Shown: positions 33,597-44,306 of the stretch, one piece after another
Layout of the letters: every line of letters starts with the position of its first letter
Numbering within the stretch: position 1 is the first letter of the stretch
Assembly (NCBI RefSeq): GCF_018860425.1
Contig: NZ_JAHKPI010000014.1
Coordinates: 186,001 to 250,000, forward strand
Reading direction: 5' to 3'
Length of the DNA stretch: 64,000 nucleotides
Source: Marinobacter sp. F3R08
GTDB taxonomy: Bacteria > Pseudomonadota > Gammaproteobacteria > Pseudomonadales > Oleiphilaceae
Made by a program: the position numbers and the translations under genes
Notes under the pieces: model-generated
Databases searched by the model: none
Told to the model about the DNA's origin: nothing
Seen by the model: only the letters and a program-made list of their open reading frames with translations

Positions 33597-34961
33597 ATGA
33601 GCCCGCTACACGTTGTCATCCTGGCCGCAGGCCAGGGATCCAGAATGAAATCCGCATTGCCCAAAGTGCTGCATCCGATCGCAGGTCGACCGATGCTGCA
33701 CCACGTTATTGCCACGGCGAAACAGCTTGGAGCTGAACGGATTCATACGGTGATCGGTCATGGCGCCGACAGCGTTCGCTCGGCCACGGATGAAGCGTCA
33801 GTAAACTGGGTTACCCAGCGCGAGCAGCTGGGAACCGGTCATGCGGTCGCCCAGGCATTGCCGGATCTCCCTGATGACGCCCGCGTGCTGGTGCTCTATG
33901 GCGATGTTCCACTCACTCGCCATGAAACCCTCGAGAGCCTTGTCAGTACGCTGGATGACAGCACCCTTGGCTTGTTAACCGTGACCCTGGACAACCCTCA
34001 GGGTTACGGTCGGATTGTCCGAAACACCGAGGGCGCGGTGCAGTCCATTGTCGAACAGAAAGACGCTTCTTTGGAGCAGCAACAGATTCGCGAGGTCAAC
34101 ACAGGTATTCTGGCCGTTGCCGCGAAACATCTGAAAACCTGGTTGCCCACGCTGTCCAATGCCAACGCCCAGGGTGAGTACTATCTCACCGACATTATTG
34201 CCATGGCGGTGCAACAGGGTCTGGGGGTTTCCGTGTCCCAGCCGGACAATCCTTACGAAGTGCAGGGTGTGAATAACCGACTGCAGTTGGCCGAGCTTGA
34301 ACGCTGGTACCAGCGTCAACAGGCTGACCGGTTGATGACTGAAGGCGCCACGCTCGCGGATCCGGCCCGGATTGATGTTCGTGGAGAACTCAGCATTGGC
34401 AATGACCTGTGGATCGATGTGAACGTTGTTTTCGAAGGCAAGGTCAGTCTCGGGAGCCAGGTGTCCATTGGCCCGGGTTGCGTCATCAAGGACGCTACCA
34501 TTGCTGACGGTGCACAGATCAACGCCCACAGCGTGATTGATGGTGCGGTGATTGGTGCCAATGCCCAGATAGGGCCGTTTGCCCGGCTTCGTCCGGGTAC
34601 CGAACTGGCGGCCAATACCAAGGTTGGCAACTTTGTGGAAACGAAAAAAGCCCTTGTCGGTGAGGGTAGCAAGATCAATCACTTGAGTTATGTGGGCGAT
34701 GCCTCACTGGGCCGTAATGTGAATGTGGGTGCAGGAACGATCACCTGTAATTATGATGGGGTGAACAAGTATCAGACGGTGCTCGGCGACGGGGTGTTCG
34801 TGGGTTCGAATACGGCGCTGGTTGCCCCGGTCAGTGTTGCAGCGGACGCCACGATCGGAGCCGGGTCCACCATTACCCGGAATGTGGCTGACAACGAACT
34901 GGCTGTAGCCCGAGGCCGGCAGCGCAATATCTCCGGTTGGGAAAAACCGAAGAAACACTGA
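33597..34961 (+). CDS. glmU: Bifunctional UDP-GlcNAc pyrophosphorylase / glucosamine-1-phosphate acetyltransferase
   Basis: 454 residues from ATG 33597; the in-frame ATG at 33537 overlaps the upstream terminator and is rejected. The N-terminal uridyltransferase domain begins with [25 protein letters not shown]. The C-terminal left-handed beta helix of hexapeptide repeats (about 250-440) includes [27 protein letters not shown] and [10 protein letters not shown]. It makes UDP-GlcNAc, precursor of peptidoglycan and lipid A. glmS follows after 30 bases, so consecutive steps are likely co-transcribed. Confidence 0.96.
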   Translation: MSPLHVVILAAGQGSRMKSALPKVLHPIAGRPMLHHVIATAKQLGAERIHTVIGHGADSVRSATDEASVNWVTQREQLGTGHAVAQALPDLPDDARVLVLYGDVPLTRHETLESLVSTLDDSTLGLLTVTLDNPQGYGRIVRNTEGAVQSIVEQKDASLEQQQIREVNTGILAVAAKHLKTWLPTLSNANAQGEYYLTDIIAMAVQQGLGVSVSQPDNPYEVQGVNNRLQLAELERWYQRQQADRLMTEGATLADPARIDVRGELSIGNDLWIDVNVVFEGKVSLGSQVSIGPGCVIKDATIADGAQINAHSVIDGAVIGANAQIGPFARLRPGTELAANTKVGNFVETKKALVGEGSKINHLSYVGDASLGRNVNVGAGTITCNYDGVNKYQTVLGDGVFVGSNTALVAPVSVAADATIGAGSTITRNVADNELAVARGRQRNISGWEKPKKH

Positions 34962-34991
34962 TTTAAACGATTAACAGACAGGTAAAACAGC

Positions 34992-36824
34992 ATGTGTGGA
35001 ATTGTAGGTGCGGTTTCGGAACGGGACGTTCAGGGTATCCTACTTGAGGGTCTGCGCCGCCTGGAATACCGGGGTTACGACTCCGCCGGCATGGCTGTGA
35101 TCGGTGGTGCCAAAGGGGTTCAGCGAGCCCGGGAAGTGGGCAAGGTGGCCTCACTGGCAGAGGCCATGAAAGCGAATCCGCAGACCGGTCACCTGGGCAT
35201 TGCCCATACCCGCTGGGCCACCCATGGCGAGCCATCCCAGATCAACGCCCATCCACATATGTCGGGCGAGCACCTGGCCATTGTTCACAACGGAATTATT
35301 GAAAACTATCAGGAACTCCGGGAAGAACTCCGGGCCGACGGCTTTGAATTTACCTCGCAGACCGACACCGAAGTGGTCGCGCACCTGATAGAAAAGAACT
35401 ACCGCACTCTGGGCAACCTTCATGATTCCGTGAGAGCTTCCATTTCACGGCTTCGAGGTGCCTATGCACTGGCAGTGGTACACGCTGAAGAACCGGACCA
35501 TCTGGTGGTGTGCCGGGAAGGCAGTCCACTGGTGATCGGTGTGGGTATCGGTGAGAATTTCATCGCCTCAGATCAGCTGGCGCTTTTGCCGGTCACAGAC
35601 CGTTTCATGTTCCTGGAAGAAGGGGACATTGCCGATATCCGAAAGGATGGTATGACCATCCTGGACCGTGAAGGCCAGGCTGTGGAACGTGAAGTCACGC
35701 GTTTTGAGCATGGTGCGGACTCTGCCGACAAGGGCGAATACCGGCATTTCATGCTCAAAGAAATCTATGAGCAGCCCAAAGTGATCAAGGCCACCATGGA
35801 AGGACGGGTGACCAAAACCCGGGTACTGGAGCAGGCTCTCGGTACCGAAGCGGCTAACCTGCTGGAGAACGTTCGCCACGTTCAGATCATTGCCTGTGGC
35901 ACCAGTTACCATGCCGGCATGGTGGCGCGTTACTGGATCGAAGAGCTTGCGGGCGTGGCCTGCTCGGTGGAAGTGGCCTCCGAGTTCCGATACCGCAAGC
36001 ACGTTATCCAGCAGGATACGCTGTTCCTGTGCATCTCCCAATCCGGCGAAACCGCGGATACCCTGGCCGCGCTTCGTCAGGCCAAGCAGGCCGGTTTCCG
36101 GGCGGCACTGGCCATCTGTAACGTACCCGGCAGTTCGCTGGTCCGCGAATCCGACCTGGTCATCATGACGCAGGCCGGTCCGGAAATCGGCGTGGCCTCT
36201 ACCAAGGCCTTCACCACCCAACTGACGGCGTTGCTGATTTTCACCCTTGCCCTGGCCCGTCACAACGGTTTGTCGGAGGAGAAGGAAGCCGACATTATTG
36301 AGGCCATTCATCTGTTGCCCGGACAGGTCAGTGATGTGCTGGCCCTGGATGGCGAGATTGCCGAGTTGTCCAAGGCGTTCATGGACAAGAACCACAGCCT
36401 GTTCCTTGGCCGGGGCTCCCAGTTCCCGGTAGCCCTGGAAGGTGCCCTGAAGCTGAAGGAAATCTCTTACATTCACGCCGAAGCTTACCCGGCAGGCGAG
36501 CTCAAGCATGGCCCACTGGCCCTGGTCGACAGTGAAATGCCTGTGGTTACCGTAGCGCCGAACAACGACCTGGTTGAGAAGCTCAAGTCCAACCTGGAAG
36601 AGGTCCGGGCCCGGGGCGGTGAGTTATTTGTGTTTGCCGATAAGGAAGCCGGCGTGAAACCGGAAGAGAGTCTGCACGTCATGCCGATACCTTCAGTGCA
36701 TCCGATTACTGCCCCGATTGTCTACACCGTGCCCTTGCAGTTGTTGTCGTATCACGTTGCCGTGTTGAAGGGTACCGATGTGGATCAGCCGCGGAACCTG
36801 GCCAAGAGCGTGACGGTGGAGTGA
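34992..36824 (+). CDS. glmS: Glutamine-fructose-6-phosphate aminotransferase
   Basis: 610 residues. The N-terminal glutaminase domain begins with catalytic Cys (MCGIVGAV, exposed after Met removal) and has [13 protein letters not shown] and [12 protein letters not shown]. Two SIS isomerase domains follow, with [14 protein letters not shown] and [20 protein letters not shown]. It ends with the conserved [13 protein letters not shown]. It catalyses the first committed step of amino-sugar synthesis, feeding GlmM and GlmU. No glmS ribozyme is expected or seen in the 30-base leader. Confidence 0.97.
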   Translation: MCGIVGAVSERDVQGILLEGLRRLEYRGYDSAGMAVIGGAKGVQRAREVGKVASLAEAMKANPQTGHLGIAHTRWATHGEPSQINAHPHMSGEHLAIVHNGIIENYQELREELRADGFEFTSQTDTEVVAHLIEKNYRTLGNLHDSVRASISRLRGAYALAVVHAEEPDHLVVCREGSPLVIGVGIGENFIASDQLALLPVTDRFMFLEEGDIADIRKDGMTILDREGQAVEREVTRFEHGADSADKGEYRHFMLKEIYEQPKVIKATMEGRVTKTRVLEQALGTEAANLLENVRHVQIIACGTSYHAGMVARYWIEELAGVACSVEVASEFRYRKHVIQQDTLFLCISQSGETADTLAALRQAKQAGFRAALAICNVPGSSLVRESDLVIMTQAGPEIGVASTKAFTTQLTALLIFTLALARHNGLSEEKEADIIEAIHLLPGQVSDVLALDGEIAELSKAFMDKNHSLFLGRGSQFPVALEGALKLKEISYIHAEAYPAGELKHGPLALVDSEMPVVTVAPNNDLVEKLKSNLEEVRARGGELFVFADKEAGVKPEESLHVMPIPSVHPITAPIVYTVPLQLLSYHVAVLKGTDVDQPRNLAKSVTVE

Positions 36825-36858
36825 TCCACCGAAGACTTCCACACAACGGTGGAATCCC

Positions 36859-37758
36859 TCAGACCAGGGATTCGGTCAGGAAGTCCAGCAGCATCCGGAC
36901 CTTGGTCGACAGATGGCGGTTGTGTGGGTAGACCGCCCAGATGCCGTCCTCATCTTCACGGTAGTGATTGAGCAGGGGGATCAGCAAGCCTTCATCCAGG
37001 GCCTGCTGAACGTAATAGTCCGGGAGCTGTACAATACCCAGCCCTTTCAGGGCCGCATCCAGCAGCGCTCTGCCGCTGTCGCAGCGGATGGAACCCCGGA
37101 TCCGGATATTCCGGGTTCTGCCCTGATCCTGAAAGCGCCAATAATCCAGGTTACCCATCAGGCAGTTGTGCCGATCCAGTTCCGATAACGAGTGCGGTGT
37201 TCCGTGTGCCGAGAGATACCTTGGCGATGCGCACACGTACAAAGCCCGGGAGGCCAGGCGTCTGGCCATCATGCTGGAGTCCTCCAGGGTTCCCAGGCGA
37301 ATTGCCAGATCAAAGCCTTCGGCCACCAGATCCAGTTTCTGGTTAGTCAGCCTCATCTCCACCTCGAGTTCCGGATACTGAAGAACAAAGTCGTTCACCA
37401 GCGGGGCGATGTTCGTTTCTCCGTACGTCACCGGGGCTGTCAGCCGGAGCTTGCCCTTCGGTGCGAGCTGCATACTGGTTACCGAGCGTTCCGCTTCTTC
37501 CAGGGCATCCAGAACCTGTCGGCAGTGCTGGTAATAGAGCTGACCGGCCTCGGTTGCTGAAACCCGCCGGGTAGTCCGGTAGAACAGTTTGATCCCGAGT
37601 CGGCTTTCCAGGGTGCTGACTTGCCGGCTGACCTGGGCCGTGGAAATGCCAAGACGCCTGGCCGCACTGGTAAATCCCCCGGTTTCCAGGACGGCAACGA
37701 ATTCTGATACCCCTTCCCAAGAATGTGCGGATTGCTTTGCTCGGTTCATTGTTGCCAT
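36859..37758 (-). CDS. LysR-family transcriptional regulator divergent from frmA
   Basis: 299 residues. The N-terminal winged HTH (about 15-75) reads FVAVLETGGFTSAARRLGISTAQVSRQVSTLESRLG, followed by a type-2 periplasmic-binding-like effector domain (LRLTAPVTYGETNIAPLVNDF...). It is close to the branch of LysR proteins acting on single neighbouring operons. It is divergent from frmA-fghA across 114 bases, making it the best candidate regulator of formaldehyde detoxification. The effector is unknown; in other bacteria FrmR or other regulator types do this job. Confidence 0.82.
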   Translation of the reverse strand: MATMNRAKQSAHSWEGVSEFVAVLETGGFTSAARRLGISTAQVSRQVSTLESRLGIKLFYRTTRRVSATEAGQLYYQHCRQVLDALEEAERSVTSMQLAPKGKLRLTAPVTYGETNIAPLVNDFVLQYPELEVEMRLTNQKLDLVAEGFDLAIRLGTLEDSSMMARRLASRALYVCASPRYLSAHGTPHSLSELDRHNCLMGNLDYWRFQDQGRTRNIRIRGSIRCDSGRALLDAALKGLGIVQLPDYYVQQALDEGLLIPLLNHYREDEDGIWAVYPHNRHLSTKVRMLLDFLTESLV

Positions 37759-37851
37759 ACAGAAAAAGTGAATTGACAGTTAGCTTGATTATCACCAACG
37801 AGAAAGCAATTACAATGGGCGTATCCTTGGGCGGTTGCCCGCCCTTCATGA

Positions 37852-39000
<1,149 letters not shown>

Positions 39001-39005
39001 TCCAT

Positions 39006-39040
39006 CGCCGGAGCCCGCCCCGACCGGGTGGGCTCCGGCG
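39006..39040 (+). other. Strong intercistronic stem-loop between frmA and fghA
   Basis: A perfect 10-bp GC-rich stem, CGCCGGAGCC (39006-39015) / GGCTCCGGCG (39031-39040), fills most of the 55-base gap. It is not followed by a T run. It may stabilise the frmA message or attenuate read-through to fghA. Confidence 0.6.
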
Positions 39041-39055
39041 TTGACGGAGAGTTCC

Positions 39056-39892
39056 ATGACGGTTGAAAACCTGAGCAGTAACCGGAGTTTTGGCGGCTGG
39101 CACAAGCAATACAGTCACCAATCCCGGACACTCGGCTGCACCATGCGCTTTGCGATATACCTCCCGCCTCAGGTGGCCAATGGGCAGAAGGTCCCTGTGC
39201 TGTACTGGCTGTCCGGGTTGACCTGCACCGATGAGAATTTCATGCAAAAAGCCGGCGCCCACCGGCTGGCTGCCGAACTTGGTCTTGCGATTGTGGCCCC
39301 GGATACCAGCCCCCGTGGCGCCGACGTACCGAACGACGAAAGCTACGATCTGGGGCAGGGTGCCGGTTTTTATGTCAACGCCACGCAGAGTCCCTGGAAC
39401 CGGCACTACCGGATGTACGACTATGTGCTGGAGGAGCTGCCAGAGCTGATCGAATCGGTGTTTCCGGTCAGCGATCAACGAGCGATATCCGGGCATTCCA
39501 TGGGTGGCCACGGCGCCCTGATAGTGTCACTGCGCAATCCTGACCGGTTCCGGTCGGTGTCGGCATTCAGCCCGATCAGCAATCCGCTCAATTGCCCGTG
39601 GGGGCAGAAAGCGTTTTCGGCCTATCTGGGAGACGATACGGAGAACTGGGCACAATACGACGCCAGTGTGTTAATGGCAGCGGCTCAGGCATCGGTCCCA
39701 ACGCTTGTCGATCAGGGGGCGGCTGACAACTTCCTCGAGGAGCAACTGAAACCGGAATCACTTGAGGCCGCAGCGGCCGTCAGTGGGTATTCTCTGGAGC
39801 TTCGTCGGCATGAGGGCTATGACCACAGCTATTATTTCATTGCCAGCTTCATTGATGAGCATCTGCGATTCCATGCGCAGCACCTGAGCTGA
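39056..39892 (+). CDS. fghA: S-formylglutathione hydrolase
   Basis: 278 residues from ATG 39056, preceded by GGAG at 39046. It is an esterase-D alpha/beta hydrolase: [12 protein letters not shown], the nucleophile elbow [10 protein letters not shown] (Ser), a catalytic Asp in [11 protein letters not shown] and His in [13 protein letters not shown]. It releases formate and regenerates glutathione, completing the FrmA pathway. Some formamide hydrolases later in the window also yield formate, but formaldehyde is not their product, so a link is only speculative. Confidence 0.95.
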   Translation: MTVENLSSNRSFGGWHKQYSHQSRTLGCTMRFAIYLPPQVANGQKVPVLYWLSGLTCTDENFMQKAGAHRLAAELGLAIVAPDTSPRGADVPNDESYDLGQGAGFYVNATQSPWNRHYRMYDYVLEELPELIESVFPVSDQRAISGHSMGGHGALIVSLRNPDRFRSVSAFSPISNPLNCPWGQKAFSAYLGDDTENWAQYDASVLMAAAQASVPTLVDQGAADNFLEEQLKPESLEAAAAVSGYSLELRRHEGYDHSYYFIASFIDEHLRFHAQHLS

Positions 39893-39949
39893 GCTGCCTG
39901 CCGGTGGTTGGATGAAGGTATGGTCATAAACGCAGGCTGATCCTTGAAC

Positions 39950-39984
39950 TTTACTCAAATGATAATTATTATCATTTGAGTAAA
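39950..39984. promoter_or_regulatory. Perfect 35-bp Fur-type palindrome
   Basis: The 17 bases 39950-39966 are the exact reverse complement of 39968-39984, with a single central T. The core TGATAAT-T-ATTATCA (39960-39974) is the 7-1-7 Fur consensus without mismatch. It lies 18 bases before the start codon at 40002, with AGGAGA in between, so bound Fur-Fe would block transcription or translation initiation of the two small genes that follow. Confidence 0.85.
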
Positions 39985-40001
39985 AGCAAAAGGAGAATGC
40001 T

Positions 40002-40469
40002 GTGAATTTTCTGTGCCTCAATCATCGTCGTCATTTCTCTCAATTGCCGCTGGCAGATCGCAAGGAGTTATGGCTGGTCTGGATGGAGAAAGCGGCAACA
40101 TCCAGTAATCAGGAAAAATGGCGAGAGGCGATCTCGCTGGCGGGGAGTGCGTTCGACCTTGCCTGTTTGCCACTGCAGGATGACGAGAGCTGTATGCACA
40201 TAGAGCTGACGCTCTCGGCCATTCTGGTATCCCGTCTGTTGTCTGATAGGGCGAACAGGGAGGTCGCTGAGCAAGTGATTGCGAAAGCGGTTGATGCTCT
40301 TCTCGTCGGGCGGCCGATGCAGAGCGGAGACTCCTGTTGCGGGCTGCATGAGTGTGTTGATGTACTGTTGGATTGCGCCAGGCATGCGGAATTCTATTCG
40401 GACTACCTGAACTGGCCAGGAATACCTTTCAAAGTGGCAGGCGAAGCCTGCGGCCGGGTATTGCACTGA
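40002..40469 (+). CDS. Unrecognised Fur-controlled cytosolic protein (155 aa)
   Basis: 155 residues, GTG start with a good AGGAGA site about 8 bases upstream. I do not recognise the family with certainty. It appears fully alpha-helical, without signal peptide or membrane helix. It is relatively Cys-rich (C5, CLPL, SCMH, then DSCCGLHECVDVLLDC near 110-125), and its layout (WREAISLAGSAFDLACLPL) recalls TPR-like helical proteins. Size and iron control recall the small unknown genes of pseudomonad fagA-fumC-sodA operons, but this is only a guess. The following gene begins 11 bases after its stop, so the two form an operon under the Fur palindrome. Confidence 0.65.
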   Translation: MNFLCLNHRRHFSQLPLADRKELWLVWMEKAATSSNQEKWREAISLAGSAFDLACLPLQDDESCMHIELTLSAILVSRLLSDRANREVAEQVIAKAVDALLVGRPMQSGDSCCGLHECVDVLLDCARHAEFYSDYLNWPGIPFKVAGEACGRVLH

Positions 40470-40480
40470 CAGGAGGTGGC

Positions 40481-40711
40481 ATGGGCATGGCGGTCAGACG
40501 ATCAGATCCGGGACACGTGCTGCAGGCATCCAGCGTTGACTGGAACGAGGATGTCCGGAACCGGAAAATATCCATCACCCTAGATGCCGACTGCCTGTCC
40601 CGGCTCCTGAAAAAACACCATCTGCACGCTCAGGATTTTTCCTGCCTGGATGTTCATTCCAGAGAATGTGTTCGGCGACTCATCCTGGATCTGATGCGCA
40701 ATTCCACCTGA
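40481..40711 (+). CDS. Small unrecognised protein in the Fur-controlled pair (76 aa)
   Basis: 76 residues from ATG 40481, behind an ideal AGGAGG at 40471-40476; ATG 40487 is equally well spaced. The sequence has a polar N-terminus, then KISITLDADCLSRLLKKHHLH and RECVRRLILDLMRN, resembling a small basic helical protein with two or three Cys. No signal peptide. Family unknown to me. It overlaps nothing and runs convergent to the DUF2218 gene, whose stop is 6 bases beyond its own. Its function is presumably linked to iron limitation because of the shared promoter. Confidence 0.6.
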   Translation: MGMAVRRSDPGHVLQASSVDWNEDVRNRKISITLDADCLSRLLKKHHLHAQDFSCLDVHSRECVRRLILDLMRNST

Positions 40712-40717
40712 CCGCTG

Positions 40718-41029
40718 CTAGGTTGGAGCTGATTCCCAGGTCAGCTCCAACTCCTCTTTCCTGGCCATGCGCTGGATATGAATGTCCAGAATCATTTTCA
40801 GGGACTCCAGGGCCGAATCCGTTTCTGCTTCGAGTAAGATGTGTAACCGGTTACCCTCCGCAGTCAGCAAACACAGGCCGGGTTTGAACTCGACCCGGCC
40901 CTGATGTTCATCCCACTCTGCTGGTACCTTGTGACGAAAATGTTTGCACAGTCGATTCAACAGCAGTGAAGGTTGTTCGATGGCAACAATGGTCTGCAAG
41001 GTTTTCACAGGCGGCGACTCCTTTTTCAT
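40718..41029 (-). CDS. DUF2218 family protein
   Basis: 103 residues starting MKKESPPVKTLQTIVAIEQP. The DUF2218 outline is clear: a paired Leu-rich helix with LLNRLCKHFRHKVPAEWDEHQGRVEF, a GLCLLTAEGNRLHILLEAET strand pair and the end HIQRMARKEELELTWE. These short cytosolic proteins are often encoded next to siderophore receptors; a ferric-siderophore-related role is suspected but unproven. It lies downstream of and co-directional with the TonB receptor, 29 bases after its stop. In-frame upstream ATG codons inside the receptor gene are rejected. Confidence 0.75.
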   Translation of the reverse strand: MKKESPPVKTLQTIVAIEQPSLLLNRLCKHFRHKVPAEWDEHQGRVEFKPGLCLLTAEGNRLHILLEAETDSALESLKMILDIHIQRMARKEELELTWESAPT

Positions 41030-41057
41030 GATTCGTGGATGGTTCCTTTGCACACCC

Positions 41058-43220
41058 TCAGAAGGTGTAGGAAACCGATGCCTCAAGCGTCCGTTCCTCG
41101 CCAAACCAGCAGTTGGAACTGTCGTAGCAGCTGAAGTAACGCTCGTTTGTCAGGTTATTGACTGACAGCCCCAATTCGGTGCCTCGCAGGCTGTGAGACA
41201 GCTGCCCCAGGCTATAGCGAAGCGCAATGTCGACCAGGGTCGCATCAGGCACGTGGCCTTCGTTGGTTGTGGCGTCGTACTCGGATTCACCGATATAGCG
41301 GGCACCGATCCCGGCAACCAGACCATCCAGTGGACCGTCGTAGAAGCCGTAGTCAGCCCAGACCGACAACAGATGCTCCGGAACCCAGACCGGTGTCTGT
41401 CCCTGAAGACCGTTGTTGTCCTTGGTGACTTCCACATCCTGCAGGGTATAGCTCATGGTCATCAGCAGGCTATCCATAGGTTGCGCCTGGGCCTCGAGCT
41501 CAATACCCTGGGACCGCACTTCCCCGGCCTGAATCTGGTCGTAGGCTGTGCCGTCCGGATCTCGGGTGGGTACGTTATCCTTGGTGATCCGGAAGTATGC
41601 GAGGTTTGCGGAGGTGCGGCGGTCCTGTGACTGGTATTTAACACCCAGCTCCCACTGGTTACCTGCAGACGGGTCAAATTCGTTACCGTTCCGGTCGCTA
41701 CCGGTTTGTGGCTCGAAACTTTCTGCGTAGTTGATATAGGGAGAAATGCCGTTGGCACCCCGATACATGACTCCGGCGCGGGTGGAGACATTGTCCTGCT
41801 CCAGTCGGGTATCGACGTTACTGCCGTATTTCAGCCCCGTTTCCTCACCGGTAAAGTCATCCCAGCGTACGCCGCCGATGAAGACGAAGCGGTTCAGCTC
41901 GATCTGATCCTGGAGGTAGATCCCCAGTTGTTTCTTCCGGATGTTGAAGTCCGATGAGTACAGGGTATCGGTGATGTCGATGGTGTTGAGTGAGATCTGA
42001 TAGTAGTCAGGGTTGAAGAGATCAATGCTGGGCGCGCCACCGAAATAGGTACCGCTGGCATCGTAGTATGAGGTGTCCTCATAGATGACGTCCGAGTCAA
42101 GGCTGAGATAATCCACACCGACCAGAATATTGTGCCGGGCCTGACCGGTCTGGAAACGGCCGGAAAACTGGTTGTCTACAGTAAAGCCTGTTGTGGCTTC
42201 GTCGGTCAGATACGCCGCGCGGGAGAGTGTCCGGCCATCCGCTGCCAACCCTGTTCCATAGGTATTGGTCTGGAATGCTTCGGCATCGGTGTACCGGAAG
42301 TTCTGCAGAAACGTCCAGTTGTCATTGATGTTGTGGTTGATCTTGTACCCCGCCAGCAGTACTTCTTTGTCGAACTCGTTCCAGTTGGCGTCGCCGGAAA
42401 AAGCGTCCCGAGATAGCTCACCATTGGCATTGGGCAGGAACAGGCCGGAGGCGGGCAGACTGGTGTAGATGCCTGCTTCCGGATCCTTCTGGTAGTAAAG
42501 GTTGAAATTGACCAGGGTGTCTTCGGTCACCTGCCAATCCACCGAGGGCGCAATCATGTGGCGTTCCTCTCCGGACGTTTCCGCCTGGCCATCGCGGCTT
42601 CGGGTCAGGCCGACCAGGCTGTAGGACAGGTTGGAGTCGCCCAGCTGACCGCGGCTCTCAACCGAGGCTTCGGTCAGATTGCGGGTGCCAGCAGACATCT
42701 CGATCTTGTTGAAGCTGTCCGTGGCGGGTTGCTTGCCAATAAGGTTGACCATACCGCCGGGAGGCATTGCCCCATAGAGTGTGGAGGTCGGACCCCGAAA
42801 CACTTCAACCTGTTCAACGGCTTTCAGATCGATCTGGGGTTGCAGGTTCCAGTCGTTAAACAGCAGTTGCAGGCCATCGTAGTAATTCTGGTAATTGAGG
42901 AAACCACGGATACTGAACAGGTCCAGTCGGCCAACGGCGCCGCCGCGCAGTTCGGTGTTGACACCAGGGCTGTAGCGCAGCGCCGTAGCAACCGAATCCG
43001 CATCCCGCATGTCCAGGGCCTGCTGGTCCAGAACTGAAATGCTCTGTGGAGTTTCTTCGGGCTCCAGAGCCGTTTTGGTCGCGGTATTACGGTAAGTTTC
43101 CCCGTATACCGTCATTTCGTCGAGTTCCATCGGCTCATTGGTATCGGCAACGGCCATCTGGCTGACAGCCAGGCTGACGGCCACAGTCAGCAAAGAGGGT
43201 TTGATCAGGGAAGCGGGCAT
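41058..43220 (-). CDS. TonB-dependent siderophore receptor
   Basis: 720 residues from ATG 43220, chosen for its AGGA site and because it begins a clean signal peptide (LIKPSLLTVAVSLAVSQMAVAD). A TonB-box-like ELDEMTVYG follows, then the plug domain with PQSISVLDQQALDMRD, YSPGV and FRGPTSTLYGAMPPGGMVNLIGK, and a 22-strand barrel ending in the terminal Phe pattern SVSYTF. The plug is typical of FhuA/FoxA/FpvA-like ferric hydroxamate or mixed siderophore receptors; the ligand cannot be assigned. Co-directional with DUF2218 downstream and the AraC gene upstream, with a Fur-like box at 43250-43268. Confidence 0.9.
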   Translation of the reverse strand: MPASLIKPSLLTVAVSLAVSQMAVADTNEPMELDEMTVYGETYRNTATKTALEPEETPQSISVLDQQALDMRDADSVATALRYSPGVNTELRGGAVGRLDLFSIRGFLNYQNYYDGLQLLFNDWNLQPQIDLKAVEQVEVFRGPTSTLYGAMPPGGMVNLIGKQPATDSFNKIEMSAGTRNLTEASVESRGQLGDSNLSYSLVGLTRSRDGQAETSGEERHMIAPSVDWQVTEDTLVNFNLYYQKDPEAGIYTSLPASGLFLPNANGELSRDAFSGDANWNEFDKEVLLAGYKINHNINDNWTFLQNFRYTDAEAFQTNTYGTGLAADGRTLSRAAYLTDEATTGFTVDNQFSGRFQTGQARHNILVGVDYLSLDSDVIYEDTSYYDASGTYFGGAPSIDLFNPDYYQISLNTIDITDTLYSSDFNIRKKQLGIYLQDQIELNRFVFIGGVRWDDFTGEETGLKYGSNVDTRLEQDNVSTRAGVMYRGANGISPYINYAESFEPQTGSDRNGNEFDPSAGNQWELGVKYQSQDRRTSANLAYFRITKDNVPTRDPDGTAYDQIQAGEVRSQGIELEAQAQPMDSLLMTMSYTLQDVEVTKDNNGLQGQTPVWVPEHLLSVWADYGFYDGPLDGLVAGIGARYIGESEYDATTNEGHVPDATLVDIALRYSLGQLSHSLRGTELGLSVNNLTNERYFSCYDSSNCWFGEERTLEASVSYTF

Positions 43221-43249
43221 GATCGGATCCTGTAACAACATGAAGTAAT

Positions 43250-43268
43250 TAAATGCGAATCATTACCA
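43250..43268. promoter_or_regulatory. Fur-like box before the TonB receptor gene
   Basis: Matches the 19-base Fur consensus GATAATGATAATCATTATC at about 13 of 19 positions, 30 bases upstream of the receptor start and just downstream of the AraC gene stop. Confidence 0.6.
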
Positions 43269-43293
43269 TTATATTTAAATTGTTAGGCAGGAC

Positions 43294-44250
43294 TTAACCG
43301 ATTGGTGCATGCCGCAAAATTAATGGCTTGTTGAGAGTGACCGGAAGCCAGTATTCCATGGCAACCTCCGGTGCCCGGGGATCAAAGCCAGGCGGGTAGA
43401 CTTCCAGATCGTATCCGTAGATCGCTTTACAGCCGGCGTAGGGCAGCCAGGCGCTGAAGAACCATTTCAGGATGTCAGACAGGGAGGTCATGGGTCCCTG
43501 GAAAGAAATGACAACGTAGTTCTGGGCAGGTACTGACAGGGTTTCCAGGGCCTGGCCGGCTGGCGCGTTGGCGGATTCAACGCCGGCGAGGTAGGAAAAC
43601 CCGGAACCTGGTCCCTGGGACAGATCCAGAACCCCAAAGCTCGGGCATTCGTCGGCAAGGGCACCGGCCCTCGAAACCGACCTCCACAGCTCCGGTACCT
43701 TACGCTCAAAATCCGGGCTGGGTGAAAACAGCCCCTGCACTTTATCGGACCTGCCGGTAACCGAAAATGCCGGTTTTGAATCCAGGCGAATGCCAGGGAC
43801 TCTGGCACGAAGAGACCTGTCTGGCAGAAGCTCGGGATCAAGACACAGAGGCGTTGTCAGCAGACAAGGAAGCCCGCGCCGGCGGTATTGAGCGGGTGGG
43901 CAGCCAAAGTGCTGTTTGAAACTTCGGCTGAAGCTGATATCTGACCCGAAGCCGCAGGCAAGTCCGATATCAATGATCCGTTGGTCGGTGAACAACAGCA
44001 TTTCGGCTGCCAGACTCAACCGGAGACCTCTCACGTATTGGCTCGCTGATTGCCCGGTTTCGAAGGAAAACACCCGATTGAACTGCCAACGGGACCATCC
44101 ACCGATCTTTGCCAGACTGGTAACGGCCAGGGGTTTGTCCAGGTTCCCGTGGATGTGTTTCAGGACCTGATCAATTCTGCTCTGTTGGAGTTGTCGGCCT
44201 GAGACGGTCATCCCGTATGCTGGGTTTCCTGTTGATGGGGTGGTTTTCAC
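43294..44250 (-). CDS. AraC-family regulator with GyrI-like ligand-binding domain
   Basis: 318 residues. The DNA-binding domain is N-terminal (about 25-125): two HTHs with LAKIGGWSRWQFNRVFSFETGQSASQYVRGLRL and DIGLACGFGSDISFSRSFKQHFGCPPAQYRR. The C-terminal half (about 150-318) follows the GyrI/Rob small-molecule-binding layout, with ALETLSVPAQNYVVISFQGPM and a terminal EYWLPV. It lies immediately upstream of the TonB receptor with a Fur-like box at its own promoter, so it probably activates receptor expression when a siderophore is sensed. Most siderophore-responsive AraC proteins have the DNA-binding domain at the C-terminus; this one has the reverse order. Confidence 0.82.
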   Translation of the reverse strand: MKTTPSTGNPAYGMTVSGRQLQQSRIDQVLKHIHGNLDKPLAVTSLAKIGGWSRWQFNRVFSFETGQSASQYVRGLRLSLAAEMLLFTDQRIIDIGLACGFGSDISFSRSFKQHFGCPPAQYRRRGLPCLLTTPLCLDPELLPDRSLRARVPGIRLDSKPAFSVTGRSDKVQGLFSPSPDFERKVPELWRSVSRAGALADECPSFGVLDLSQGPGSGFSYLAGVESANAPAGQALETLSVPAQNYVVISFQGPMTSLSDILKWFFSAWLPYAGCKAIYGYDLEVYPPGFDPRAPEVAMEYWLPVTLNKPLILRHAPIG

Positions 44251-44287
44251 GTGCGTGAATCTTCAAGCAAAATAATAACGCAAACGA

Positions 44288-44306
44288 CTCGCATTATCAT
44301 TATTTT
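44288..44306. promoter_or_regulatory. Fur-like box before the AraC regulator gene
   Basis: On the minus strand it contains ATAATGATAAT, matching about 13 of 19 positions of the Fur consensus, 38 bases upstream of the regulator's ATG. Confidence 0.6.

Noticed and set aside
36825..36872. Competing short stems between convergent glmS and the LysR gene
   Set aside because: Stems TCCACCG/CGGTGGA and AATCCCT/AGGGATT exclude or overlap one another and the LysR stop, and lack T runs; not listed as a terminator.
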